64,000 nucleotides of DNA from Diabrotica undecimpunctata (lineage: Eukaryota > Arthropoda > Insecta > Coleoptera > Chrysomelidae): assembly GCF_040954645.1 (NCBI RefSeq), contig NC_092807.1, positions 76,648,021 to 76,712,020 on the forward strand, read 5' to 3'. Positions 48,611 to 59,451 of this stretch are shown here, piece by piece. Below the pieces are notes generated by a model. The model was not told the DNA's origin. It saw nothing but the letters and a program-made list of their open reading frames with translations, and made no database searches. Position 1 is the first letter of the stretch. Each line of letters begins with the position of its first letter. A program made the position numbers and the translations under genes.

Positions 48611-49249
48611 ATGCAAAAAGGAATTATAAATTTTGTTAAAGATTATATAGACCCAAGAAAATTATATGCCTTGTATTTTAGACCACCACTATCACCTGAA
48701 ACATTTGTAGTTGCATTGCAAAATTACTTCAAAAATTCTGCATTCAAATTTGTGCACTGTACAAAAATATTAGACGATATTGAGACTACCGACGAACAAA
48801 AAGAAAAACTTAACTATTATCATGTTTACAAAAAAGGACATCGTGGTATAAATGAGCTAAAATTGTCAATGAGTTCACGATACTACTGGCCCAATATGTC
48901 AGAAGATATAGAACAGTATGTCAACAATTGTCAAGTTTGCTTAAAAAATAAATATGATAGAGACCCACCAGTCATTAAATTTAATCTTACACCAACAGCT
49001 TCTAAGCCATTTGATCATATTCATATGGATGTATTTAGGATATCCAATACACCATTTCTTACAATAATTGATGCATTTTCTCGATACGGACAAGCATATC
49101 AAATTCCTAGTATTAGTGGAATTTCAATAGTCGATGGTTTGTTAAACTATATCACACATCATGGATTACCCTATAAAATAACAACTGACTCCGGTACTGA
49201 ATTCAAAAACTACGACTTAGAAGATTTTTGTAAATTACATAAAATATAA
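48611..49249 (+). pseudogene. Element C integrase, truncated
   Basis: 212 residues in the pol frame. The H2C2 finger (YHVYKKGH with CQVC) and the first two acidic residues (Asp in HMDVF, Asp in TDSGTEF) are present. A TAA at 49247-49249 ends the frame where a Glu codon would be expected; the frame then continues briefly and the element is cut at about 49288 before the catalytic Glu. Inactive. Confidence 0.85.
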
Positions 49250-49288
49250 TTACATTTTACTACTCCTAAGAACCATATTAGATAATTA

Positions 49289-49869
49289 AAATATTTTTTC
49301 GGAATATTATTAGTATTACGTATGAGATTGTCAAGATATACTTTTGGTACAAAAATTCACTTCCGGTTTTGAGATGACCGGAAGTTAAAATTTACTTTAA
49401 GTTTTAGACCCCACAATGTATATATGGATCGAAAGGTCCCGTCGAGACGAATCAAAATATGTCCTTCCGGTTGCGATCCGACACCGGAAGTGACCCGAAA
49501 CGCGCATAAAACGTCAAGATAGAGCAAATCTGACACCGGATTCGTGATCAGCATGCAAAATTAACTGCTAAATGATATCCATGTCGACATTTGATGAACT
49601 AAAAATTGCATTCCGGTTTTGAGGTCGACTTCCGGTTTCGTTTTTATTAGTCAAATCAATAGAGAATTCAACGTAGAGTTCAAAAATGTAAGTTCACGAA
49701 ATTATCATTTATAGTTTTTGAGTTATTGATAAAAATATTTTTACTTCCGGTCATTGTATATATTGTATATTTTTCTCGCAAAATAAAAATTTCATTTAAA
49801 AAACTCGATGTCGAGTTGGTCCGCTAGTTTTAGTTATAATAGTAGTTTTCTAGATACAATAGAAAAGAA
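49289..49869. other. Unassigned sequence with repeated ACTTCCGG motifs
   Basis: ACTTCCGG or its complement CCGGAAGT occurs at about 49359, 49378, 49491, 49629 and 49743, with further CCGG-containing variants between (about 49466, 49610). The spacing is irregular. It resembles no family I can name. Confidence 0.4.
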
Positions 49870-50935
49870 TTATCTAGAAATATAAAAACGGGATGTCAAT
49901 AGAAAGAATTTAACCTTTGTTCGCAGTAGAATCTTCGCGAACATGGTAATGTCTATTAAATAGAAGGATTCGAACATATTTTATTTCAAGAACATTCGTG
50001 AACAGAAAAAATGATATAAATATGATGTGATTTGGATTGAAGGTCGGTCAGTCGGTCAGTTGGTGAGATTTTCAATATAGTCAGTCAGTTAGTCAGTTGG
50101 TCAGAAGGTCAGAAGGTCGGTCAGTCGGTGAGATTTTCAATATAGTCAGTCAGTCAGTTGGTGAGATGTTCAATATAGTAAGTTCAGTAAGTTCAGAATA
50201 GTTCAGTCAAGATACACAGTTATCAGTGATTTAGTATATTAGATGAAGATTAAAAAACAGAATAAAGAGAATATTATTGAAGATTAAAAATTATGTTATG
50301 TATATTGTGATTGGAGAATGGAAGAAGAGTATTAATTGAAAATTAAAATTATATAATAGATATGGTGATTGGAGATTGGAAGAAAAAAAAGATTATTAGA
50401 AAGAAGAATAAATAGAAAAGACGAAAGAACAATATTTTACTGATTTATAAATACTATTAAGAAGAAAAATATTCTAAAATGGTGGAAGCTGATAATTAAA
50501 ACATTGTGGTGTATTTGGCAAGGCAAGTTTACAAAAGAAAGATAACCGAGGCTGACAACGAAGACATTGAGTGGTGATTAAAATCTTTATTGTGGAAAAC
50601 AGTTTCATTTAGGCATTCAGTGACAGAAACGTACCAAATTTTGTTAATATAAGTTAATTAGTGTCATAAGAATTTCAATTTAAAGATAGTTTGTTTTAAA
50701 TTTATATTGTCTATATAATTTAATTAGTGTCATAAGAATTTCAATTTAAAGATAGTGTGTTTTAAATTTACATTGTTTTGTATTAGATATATATGTGTGT
50801 TTCATAATAATCATAATAAAGATAATTTCAAAAAGTGCTTACAAACTAATTCTTTGAGAACCGCGATAAAAACCCTATATATATTATTTAAAAACACTCA
50901 TTGCTCATAAAACTATTCACAAACAAAACATCATC

Positions 50936-50938
<3 letters not shown>
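49870..50938 (+). repeat. Solo or partial LTR of the element A family, opposite orientation
   Basis: From about 50200 to 50938 this follows the element A LTR read on the other strand: AACTAATTCTTTGAGAACCG and CATCATCACA at the end, against CATCATAACA in A. It is considerably diverged and contains its own GTCAGTCGGT motif block (50042-50165) after TATAAATA at about 50022. The 5' end is uncertain. (AT)n follows directly. Confidence 0.7.

Positions 50939-51009
<71 letters not shown>
50939..51009. repeat. (AT)n microsatellite
   Basis: AT run abutting the LTR end at 50938. Confidence 0.97.
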
Positions 51010-51012
<3 letters not shown>

Positions 51013-51167
51013 ACTGATAACATACACTCACTAATATGACACTATAAAGGCTGTTATAATTTTAATATATTTTATGTGTTTGTGTTTTAATGCTTGTGCC
51101 GTCCAAAAAAAATTTATTTAATTAAATTAATTTATACATCTTATACATCTTGACACAACAGCTGGAG

Positions 51168-51234
<67 letters not shown>

Positions 51235-52377
51235 ATATAAATAAAAAAAAATAATAAAATCTTGCTATTCAGTTTAAAGTGAAGATTATCTTAAAATTCA
51301 GAAGTGCGAGTGAATGTATTCCTTAAGGGGGAGGGTGATTCTCAGAAGTACCTTAGTTTATAGAGCTTTCCTGTATCTGACATCTTTCAGTTTTTAATAC
51401 AAATAAAAATAACGTTCTGGGGCCTAATGATGGGGCAAATATTGTAAGCCTTGAAACCGGTAGCCCAAAATTTACCAACTCTATTTAACAAAAACTACTT
51501 AAGATTGTGAGTACTGATTCATTTACCATACTAAAATTACTTTAAATTGGACAACCTATCGCCCGATTTAAAGTAACCTGTTAATACTTTTTATGTTTGG
51601 TTGTTATTTTAAGTTCTACGAAGTTACAGACATGTAATACAAGTTAGTAAAAAAATATAATTAGCCAAACTAAAATAAAATCCATCACCAAGATTTCAAC
51701 ATTCACTCATTTAGACTTTCTTGTATATTTTCTTTGATGGTTAAAAATAATAGTTTTAGATATCTACGATCTGTTTTAAAGAGAGATGACAAAATAGGTG
51801 ATATGTTATATGTAGTTATGTAGATATGTAGTTAGGACGATAAATGAAAAGTAAGTGGAAACGATCTATGCCGAGATTAAAAATCATAGGTTAAGATAGA
51901 TATGGGTGGTTACATAATTCAAAACTGAAATGGTAATCACTTAATAATAAAAATCGTCAAGTTTCAAGCCGATTGAAGAAGTAGGGTATAAAGATCAAAG
52001 ATAACCTATTGCATGATAGTTACATAAGAAATTTATTTGAAGGGAATCAATATTAGTATGGTCCAATATAGAAAACTTAAGGGAAAATTTAATTAGCAGA
52101 TTTAATAAAGACAGAGAATAATAATGATGATTTCAAAAAGAAGTATCTGTTATGTATATTTAATAAATATAAACATATAAGAGCATATTACTTTTAATTA
52201 AAGTGTGTCAATAACGAAAAACATGCTTTCATTGTAAAACAGGTTTTATCGACACTTCAATTTGAACTCCTTTTAGGTAGAATGTATTGCACTTAACTGT
52301 GTGAAGTTTAAGTTAAATTATGTACATATATGTATGGGTAATGCAATATATTTAAAAATTACATAATATAATGGTAC
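51010..52377. other. Probable intron of the NDUFAF7-like gene, with a second AT tract
   Basis: No coding sequence seen. 51171-51222 is a further (AT)n run. The sequence downstream of the exon donor (minus strand) should be intron. I looked for the following NDUFAF7 exon on the minus strand down to 49300 and did not find it. Confidence 0.5.
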
Positions 52378-52526
52378 CTCTTTAATAGCACTGAAATCTA
52401 CGTCTGCTGTCAAATCAGCGGATCCAGGCTGAACTAAGGGATCTACTTGTTTGTGATTCTTAAATGCTCTAAATGAATCTGTGGCACTTCTAAAATTACC
52501 ATAATCGCAAATTAACGCCAAACCAC
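52378..52526 (-). CDS. NDUFAF7: Single exon of an NDUFAF7 (MidA family) homologue
   Basis: 149-nt exon on the minus strand. It encodes GGLALICDYGNF, then TDSFRAFKNHK and PGSADLTADVDFS, the conserved C-terminal methyltransferase segment of NDUFAF7, a mitochondrial SAM-dependent arginine methyltransferase that modifies NDUFS2 during complex I assembly. An AG acceptor after a T-rich run precedes it (52527-52528), the exon starts inside a Gly codon (phase 1), and a GT donor follows AAAGAG (52376-52377). No stop or frameshift, so it looks functional. No other exon of the gene was found in the window, so its introns must be long and full of transposons. Confidence 0.82.
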
Positions 52527-53211
52527 CTAAAAAATATTCTCTTTTATTTGTACAATATATGAAAATACCGCAATTAAAAGTTATAAATAATATCTATACA
52601 ATATAGAAATTTCAGAAAATTGTCAGGACGAAAAAAAAAATAAATCCAGTTTTTATTCGGCTTCCTTTTTCCATCTTTCATTTGCTTCTAAATGTTTCTA
52701 AAGCCATCTTTCTTGTATCTACTTTTCTCCAGTTTGACAATTAAAAAATGTCAAATACCTAGATAGTCAAATCTTAATATGACTCCCGAAAAAGTTAATT
52801 TTATAGTGGTTTAATAGCTTAGTGAATAAATAAATTTAATAACTGACTGAATAAATTTAATAACTCAGTGAATTTGTAAATTAACAAACTAAATTGTTCC
52901 CCCGTAATGGGAGAACAAAGCTTAGTAAGGACGTCCTTTCAAACGAAAGATCACTTTGTTGATGTGAATACTAAAAATTGTGCGATGGAATATAATAATT
53001 TTCAAACAAGTGATATGACTAAATACAAGTGCTACTTTGCCTATAGAAAATAGAAAAGTATATTATGTAAATGTTTCAACTTGGTCTCAGATAAGTACAA
53101 TTTAGATGATATTTGGGTATGTATTAAATAAATTAGAAGCGAAAGCTTGGGTAGACTGCATCCCATGACAGTAGGCCATATATAGTTAAAAATTTGAAAC
53201 TAACAAACATT
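52527..53211. other. Probable intron sequence
   Basis: AT-rich, no exon recognised. The last 14 bases (53198-53211, AACTAACAAACATT) are the target duplication of the next element. Confidence 0.45.
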
Positions 53212-54327
53212 CATCATCATCATGGTAAGTGGCTCGACAATCCATTGTAGATCTTGGCCTGCTGACAAAGAAGTCGCCACTCCTGTCGATTGCTGCCAAC
53301 TTTCCTCCATCTTCTAACCCTTGGAATCTGTAGGTCTTCTTCCACATCATCAATCCATCTCATTCGTGGTCGTCCTCTGCTTTTTGTGCCCTCTGGTTTT
53401 GAAAATGTTAACATTTTCGTGTATTCGTGATCTGATATCCTAGCAATGTGTTCAGCCCATCTAAGTTTCTGCACTTTAACGAATTTCACAGAATCTGGAT
53501 CGGTCTATAACTGATATAGTTCAAAGTTGTATCTTCGACGCCATAGCCCATTTGTATTTACGGCCCCAAAAATCTTTCTAAGAATTTTTCTCTCAAAAAT
53601 ACAAAGTCTCATCATTTTGAGATAAGGTCCACGTTTCAACCCCATATATTAAAACCGGTCTTATTAAGGTCTTGTATATATTAAGCTTTACTGCACGTTT
53701 TATATTTTTATTTTTTAAATGTTTCTGGAGACCGTGAACAGTTCTGTTTGCTATTGCTACGCGTCTTTTTATTTCGTCGCTTATCGTGTTTGTTGCGTTT
53801 ACTAGCGATTCAAGATATGTAAATTCTTTGACTTGCTCAAAGGTATGGTTGTTAATTTGAATTCTCTGTTGGATATTTCGAGGGTTTTTAGAAACCAACA
53901 TATATTTGGTTTTTTCCTCGTTTACCACAAGTCCTAATTCACTTGCTGCGTCCGAAAGCCTTGTAAAACACTGCACCATGTCTCTCATACTTCTGCCTAC
54001 TATAACTATATCGTCAGCGAATGCGAGAATTTGCGTCGATCTATTAAAAATAGTTCCATTCATTCTAATATTTAATTGTTTGATTGCCTTTTCCAAGGCA
54101 TTTTAAAGAGGAGACACGTCAACGCGTCCCCCTGTCTTAGTCCATTATTAATGTCAAAGAACGTAGAGTTGTCTCCTTCAATTCTAACACATGAGCTTAC
54201 GTTTTGCATTGTTAGTTGGGTCAACTTAACTAACTTAGGTGGGATCCAAAAGCCTATCATTGCATTATATAATGCAGTTCTTTTCACACTGTCATAGGCT
54301 GCTTTGAAGTCAATGAAGAGATGGTGG
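53212..54327 (-). mobile_element. 5'-truncated non-LTR retrotransposon, 14-bp target duplication
   Basis: Flanked by AACTAACAAACATT at 53198-53211 and 54328-54341. The 3' end on the minus strand is an ATG trinucleotide repeat rather than poly(A). Only the RT 3' half was inserted. Confidence 0.9.
53220..54290 (-). pseudogene. Non-LTR reverse transcriptase 3' half, broken
   Basis: Three pieces in order: 54287-54072 (NVSSCVRIEGDNS, NGLRQGDALTCLLF), 54096-53593 (catalytic box in LAFADDIVIVG, ELGLVVNEEKTKYM, YKTLIRPVLIYGVETW) and 53489-53220 (LRWAEHIARISDHEY, GRPRMRWIDDV). They correspond to RT palm, thumb and C-terminal domain of an insect endonuclease-reverse transcriptase. The catalytic ADD is intact but frameshifts break the protein and the endonuclease is gone. 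Confidence 0.85.
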
Positions 54328-54559
54328 AACTAACAAACATTAAAAAAATAAAAACTATTGGCATAACTCGTATCTAGATTTTACTATCATCACGATTAGA
54401 AGCTAATAATCTTGTTAAAATAAATTCATAAAAAATCAAAATTTAAGAGTTCACATACCAAACCATTTGTTAGAAATTGAAGGCTTAGTTGGGATTAGTT
54501 ACTCATAATGACATCAATTTTTCTCATAGAAAACATTGAATCGACGTTCAAGGTTATAC

Positions 54560-54960
54560 ATATTTAGGGAACAAAGCGTAGGGCACGAAGAGAGGATAAT
54601 ATTGACTATATAGATAAAAAACTTTAGTTTTTTAAAAACTTTTGAGGGTAATATTTTATCCAACTATATAGTTTTTAACAGAGTTTATTTCCCTGTCGAA
54701 CAATTTATTGGTAGGGTTGTTCAGTGTTATAAATGTTTTAAATTTGGACATGTTTGAAAACTGTTTAAAAGTTCCCAGGAGTTATGTATTCAGTGTGGTC
54801 AAACTAAAACTGAAAATCATAATTGTGATAAATCTATGTATTGTATAAATTGTAAAAATAATAATCATTTGACAATTTCAAAGAAGTGACCTTTTTATGA
54901 AAAACAAAGTATAATGATTCAACAAAAAACTACTTTTTAGGCCTACCCAACCTTTACCGG
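54560..54960 (+). pseudogene. Non-LTR ORF1 remnant with CCHC knuckles
   Basis: From about 54650 the plus strand reads PVEQFIGRVVQCYKCFKFGH, then ELCIQCGQ, HNCDKS and YCINCKNNNH. These are three decayed CCHC-type knuckles typical of the ORF1 protein of jockey/I/R1-type elements. Stops interrupt it. It is cut on the right by the fragment at 54982. Confidence 0.65.
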
Positions 54961-54981
54961 TTAACCCACATAAACCTAATT

Positions 54982-55905
54982 TTATTTATTTATTTATTTA
55001 TATATTTCAACGGTAGAACCATTTACAATAAAATACAACAAATAGTAAAAAGTAAAGATCATGTACAAGAAACATCAAACAATAACAAAGAAACAAGTAA
55101 ACAGTTAAAATTTGTACATTAAAACAGTATATCAAATCACAAAAGTTAAAAAAATATATATATAAAAAAAATATCACATATCTAGATTGATAATTAGACT
55201 CTTAAGTTGCCTTTTGAAAGCGTTAATGTTTGTACAGAAAGGATCCAATAGGAGGTCATTGCAAGAGCTCAGCATTCTCGACAAGGGAAAATGACGAGCA
55301 TAATCAGTCCTATGAAAAGGAATATAAAATAGTGCAGTGTGTCGAGTTCTATGTATTGTGTTTAAGTGTACATTGGCTAATAACGAAGGACAATTAATAA
55401 AGTTGTTTATAATTTTAAACAAAAATAACATATCAGCTCTCAACCTGCGGTTCTTCAATGTAGCAATGTTAAATTGAGACATTATTATAGAATAATCTAT
55501 GAAATAATTATCAGTATTTTTTATATTAATATGCGCTTTAAAAGCTAAAGATCTTAGAAACTTCCTCTGAACGCTCTCCAATCCATCAATGTATACTTGA
55601 TGAAATGGGGACCAAACAACAGAGCAGTATTCAAGACCTGAGCGTACCAAAGAGCAATACAATAATTTAAATACAATAGGTGAGAGATCATGACTGTTAC
55701 GATAAATAAAACCAAGATTACGAAATCCTGTTTCCTTAATTTTAAGAAAATGGCTTCTAAATGTCAATGCACAATCCAATAATACACCCAAATCTCTTAT
55801 CTCAGTAACTGAATCCAAGAGTACATCATTAAGAACATATCTATTAGCTATTAGATTATTTATACGACCAAATGAAATACAAGAACATTTAGTTGGAAGT
55901 AGAAA
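54982..55905 (-). mobile_element. Jockey-like non-LTR 3' fragment with (AAAT)n tail
   Basis: On the minus strand the RT frame is followed by a short 3' UTR and a tail of AAAT repeats at 54982-55000. The 5' edge near 55905 is approximate and no clear target duplication was found. Confidence 0.7.
55174..55905 (-). pseudogene. Jockey-like reverse transcriptase C-terminus
   Basis: Open for at least 214 codons (from 55818) and in the same frame up to about 55905. IRDLGVLLDCALTFRSHF, LVRSGLEYCSVVWSP and LESVQRKFLRSL are the thumb and C-terminal region of jockey-type RTs. The palm, endonuclease and ORF1 are missing. It has its natural stop at 55174 and no internal damage in this stretch, so the insertion is fairly young. 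Confidence 0.82.
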
Positions 55906-55929
55906 GGGATACGATTCAGTCCACTTTGA

Positions 55930-56250
55930 CCTTTGACCCCCCTGACGTCACAAGCCCCATCTGCGCTCCGGTCACGCCCCGTGATGACGTCATAGTTTGA
56001 ACGCTAGCCGGCACGGCCAGTAATAATTGGTTATTTTTAATATGAATTAATTTACATACTATTTTTGTATTTCAACTAGTTTTATTATCTACTATCGATA
56101 AGACAATTTTAATCCAAATTATTAAATTATTATTAAATAAAAAATTATAGCGTATGTAGGACTCGAACCCGCGACCCATACGTTGATGACTAGACGCCCA
56201 GACTACTAGGCCAATCGGTCATTTGAAGTAGGTAGGCGTCAATAGGTATA
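55930..56250 (-). mobile_element. Candidate tRNA-headed SINE
   Basis: Minus strand, head at 56225-56150: GGCCTAGTAGTCTGG (A-box-like) and GGTTCGAGTCC (B box) about 35 bases apart. An AT-rich linker and a GC-rich body with CpG-containing blocks (TGACGTCA) to about 55930 follow. Same plan as 14761-15095. No poly(A) tail or target duplication was found. Confidence 0.58.
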
Positions 56251-56359
56251 AAAAAAAACAAAGTCAAAGGTCGTGGTTAGAGGATATACGTTGGGAGGAG
56301 GTAACGAATACAAAAAAAAAAACATGGCGACGTAGTGAATCGAGTATCTAATTCGATTA
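56251..56359. other. Short spacer before the Tigger TIR
   Basis: AT-rich bases ending in the TA target dinucleotide at 56358-56359. Confidence 0.4.
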
Positions 56360-56627
56360 CAGTCCTCTCTCTCTATAACGATATGCAAGGAACCGGGAAT
56401 TTTCATCGTTATAAGGAGAGATCGTTATACAGAGAGAGACAAAATTCGGTACTGTAACCTATTTTAATTTAAAAAAAATTATCAAAACGAATATAAATGA
56501 ATTAACATTGTGTTCCACATAGATTTATTAACGAATAATATAAGCAATACAGTATAAAAAATGACTGTACAATTAAAACATGTATACTATACAATAAAAA
56601 AAAATAATATGCTACTGTAAAATATAT

Positions 56628-57062
56628 TTAGCCTACATTACCAAAAAAATCTGTCACCTTGGTCTGTCTTCTTTTCCTTTTCCACAAAACTGACCTAACC
56701 TTGTCCTGAAGACGCATCGAATCTTCCACAGCACTCATATCGTCTTCCTGGTGGATGAAGAATCGATGCAGTACTTTTGCCGCATCCAATGCCTGCTGAG
56801 GGGTCGGAGCTGGTTCTGGCTCTGCTTCCACTTCCAAGTCACTGTTTTCTTCTTCTTCTACACGAACTGCTTGCAGGATGTCCTCGTCAGAAAGTCCAGA
56901 TGTTGTAGCTACATTTTCATCAACTTCTTCAAAATCTGTTATCTCTTCTGGTCCTTAGGTGATAGTAAGTTCAAACTGTCTGGCCCAAACATATAATGAC
57001 AGGTCATCTTCATCATCAGTCAATCCTTGATCTTCCAGCCATCCTGCGTGTTTGAAGGAATG
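56628..57062 (-). pseudogene. Tigger transposase C-terminus (downstream of element D)
   Basis: Reading on from the duplicated AATG, the frame gives HAGWLEDQGLTDDEDD, an acidic stretch, then ALDAAKVLHRFF and VTDFFG before the stop at 56628-56630. Acidic tails with this helix are usual in Tigger/CENP-B-like transposases. One in-frame TAA near 56955 breaks it in addition to element D. Confidence 0.8.
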
Positions 57063-57695
57063 TGTGATGTCCTCTCGTGGGAGTCACTATCCGGGTAGCT
57101 TTTAGACAGTCAGAGACAGAGTTCAAAATAAAAATAAAACTTTATTGTCTTCCTTAAATTAAATTGACAAAAATCTTATGTACATATTTACAATTTGGTT
57201 TAGTCTTCTCAGTACCTGGCCTATTTATTCAAATTAAGTTTGACCTTGTCATATGAAATTAGTCTTATCGGCAAGCGAGTGTGTATTTGAAATTTTACGG
57301 GAACGTTGTATCGATTTAATAACAGCGGACGATAGGTACAAAGAAAGGAAAGGCACTCAACACGTCCCTTAAGTGATTCGGGTTAATAGGACACTCCTCG
57401 ACAGTCTCAACACGACTGCTTCAGAGTACGGGTAGTGAAGAGCTCAACACGCTCTTCGGGTAACGGCGGTATGGGACGGAACAACTTGTGAACTCAACAC
57501 GTCCACAAGCCGGGGTAGGGAAGAAGAGAACCTTCAGTCAACACCTGTCGATTCTCCTCTATGAGAAAATGTTGCGGTTTATATAGCGGAGCTTGGAAAT
57601 TAGTTTTGCCCTTTCTACTGTCGATACATTCCTACTTCATGGGTTGGTTCGCGCGCACGCTGGTTTAACGGTGATGGCTTGGACTCATCTTTACA
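57063..57695 (-). repeat. 3' LTR of element D
   Basis: 633 bp, TGTAAAGATG to GGACATCACA on the minus strand. The pattern CAACACG recurs about five times within it (57360-57500). Confidence 0.98.
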
Positions 57696-57707
57696 CCCCC
57701 TCTTCCT
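57696..57707 (-). other. Polypurine tract of element D
   Basis: AGGAAGAGGGGG on the minus strand directly before the 3' LTR. Confidence 0.88.
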
Positions 57708-57892
57708 GGAAAAAAAAATTTTGGAACAAAATTTTTTTATTTTTATTCCTTGCCAGGTACTTGGTTACCCTAAAAAATTTACAATACATCGAAATAAAAA
57801 ATGTCCGCCCTAAAAAAAAAAATAAATATCGTCTTCTTAAAAAAAAATCGTCTTCCTCTCTCTTAAAAAAAAACGTCTTCCTTCGTGGTGCT

Positions 57893-58222
57893 TCAATTAT
57901 TGGTTTTTATCCTCAGCACCCGGTTCGGGAGTCTCAGTCTGTATTTTTTTCCTTTATGCTGCGGCGGAATTAGTGAGAGCAGCGGGATTGACACTGGAAT
58001 TGACTGGACTTTCTGAATTTTTATGATGCCCATGGTTGGTTCATCGAAAAGGTTTTTAAATTTGGAAATAGCCTTTATCAGGGGCTTGCAGCCTTTGCCC
58101 GGGGTGTTAGGTTTTGGTATGTTCCCCAATGGTGATATTAATTCTGGAACGGTGTATGGTGGCGGCGTAACTGTGCCGTCCATTTCTATGTCACTGTAAT
58201 ATATTTCTAACGTGTCTGACAT
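57893..58222 (-). CDS. Element D 3' ORF of unknown function
   Basis: 109 residues between integrase and the 3' LTR, the position of env or accessory ORFs. Composition: acidic N-terminus (YYSDIEMDG), Pro-rich middle (PPPYTVPELISP), basic C-terminus (HKGKKYRLRLP). No signal peptide or membrane helix, so not an envelope protein. PPPY is a late-domain-type motif that recruits Nedd4-like ligases in retroviral Gag; relevance here is speculation. It may be the remainder of a longer gene. Confidence 0.5.
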   Translation of the reverse strand: MSDTLEIYYSDIEMDGTVTPPPYTVPELISPLGNIPKPNTPGKGCKPLIKAISKFKNLFDEPTMGIIKIQKVQSIPVSIPLLSLIPPQHKGKKYRLRLPNRVLRIKTNN

Positions 58223-58299
58223 TATATTTGAAGGTTACTGGTAAACTGTATTAAAATATACTGTCACTACTTGGTGTTGACTGTAAGTGCTTGGACTGA

Positions 58300-59451
58300 T
58301 TAAGGAGTAGGGAAATCGGTAAATGCGGGTTTTAGGTCTTTGATATGAGCTGTTATTGTACGGTTTTTATCGTCGTGTTTTAATTTGAATATTACATTAG
58401 AACACACTTTTGTTATAGTATATGGGCCTGAAAATTTCGGTGCTAATTTGGCGTTAAAATTTTTGGCGGCATTTGAGAGTTGGTATTCCCTTTTCATGAC
58501 TTTGTCGTTTATTGTGGGTTTCCACTCTCTTCGTCGTAAGTTGTAGTAATGGCTTTGAGTTGTAAAAGCTTTTGCCAGGTTTGTACGTACTAGTTCGAAT
58601 GTTTCTCGTAGTTTATGCCATTTTATGTTTTGATCGGTATGTTGTGTGTCGTTTGGGGTTTTTACGACTTTACTTGGAATTTCTAGTTCGTGTCCAAAGT
58701 TCAGGAAGGCTGGGGAGAAACCCGTTGAATCGTGTTTAGCTGTATTATATGCGAATAGTAGTTCTGGAAGGCTCGTGTCCCATTTCTTATGGTTATTATC
58801 GCAGAACTGAGCTATCATTGTTTTGATTACTCTGTTTGTTCTTTCTACTGGATTATTCTGGGGTGAATATGGCGGAATGTTTCTTTTAGAAATCTGGAAT
58901 TCGTCTAGCAACTTTCGTACTTCCCTGTTATCCTATGTTCTTGCGTTGTCTGATATTAGCTCTTTGGGTGATCCGAATCTCATAATGATTTTATCTTTTA
59001 AGTTCTGACAGACTGATTTTGCCGTTGCTGTTCTGATCGGTATGGCTTCGACCCATTTTGAAAAGGTGTCCTGGAATGTCATTATATATTTGTTTCCTTT
59101 GCTGGATGTTGGAAGGGGTCCTATGATGTCGGTTGAAACGGTGTGCCATGGATGTGGCGGAATTTGTGTAGATTGCCTGCGGCCTGGAGTTAAGCTTTGT
59201 TGCGGCTTAAATTGCTGACAGTTCTTGCAGTTCCTGACGAACTTTGCGGCGTCTTTAAACATCCCTGGCCAGTAGTATTTTCTAGCTAGGCAGGTTATTG
59301 TTTTGGCTATTCCTAGATGTCCTGCGGTCGGTTGCTCGTGGTTTTCTGCCAGGAGTTGTTGTCTCTTGTGGTTTGGGATGCATAGTTTCCAGGGGTTGGA
59401 TACCTCTGTCTCTTTTAAATCGTATTTGTCCCAGAAGTGTCGATAGAGAAG
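58300..59451 (-). pseudogene. Element D integrase, with an internal stop
   Basis: Same frame as RT. The H2C2 finger region ends with CKNCQQF (residues just after KYYWPGMFKD, about 59250). The core has the first Asp in VSTDIIGP and the second in ISDNART, followed at once by TAG (58933-58935), then resumes with NNPVERTNR (catalytic Glu). A GPY/F module (FSGPYTITKV) is near the end (about 58430). Apart from the stop codons the domain is complete. Confidence 0.85.

Larger units (their letters stand above)
44117..49288 (+). mobile_element. Ty3/gypsy element C (17.6/297-like), 3'-truncated
   Basis: Plus strand: LTR, primer site, gag, pol (protease, RT, RNase H), integrase broken off before its last catalytic residue. 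No 3' LTR follows. The gag lacks a zinc knuckle, the primer site starts TGGCGCAGTC, and pol overlaps gag in the -1 frame, all as in the 17.6/297/gypsy (errantivirus-like) group. An env gene, if there was one, would have been downstream of the truncation. It starts two bases after the end of the giant inverted repeat. Confidence 0.88.

Noticed and set aside
44117..49288. An infectious-type env gene for element C
   Set aside because: The element is truncated within integrase; nothing downstream resembles an envelope protein.
56150..56225. Genuine tRNA gene
   Set aside because: A and B boxes are present, but the stems do not form a convincing cloverleaf and an AT-rich tail follows; a SINE head fits better.
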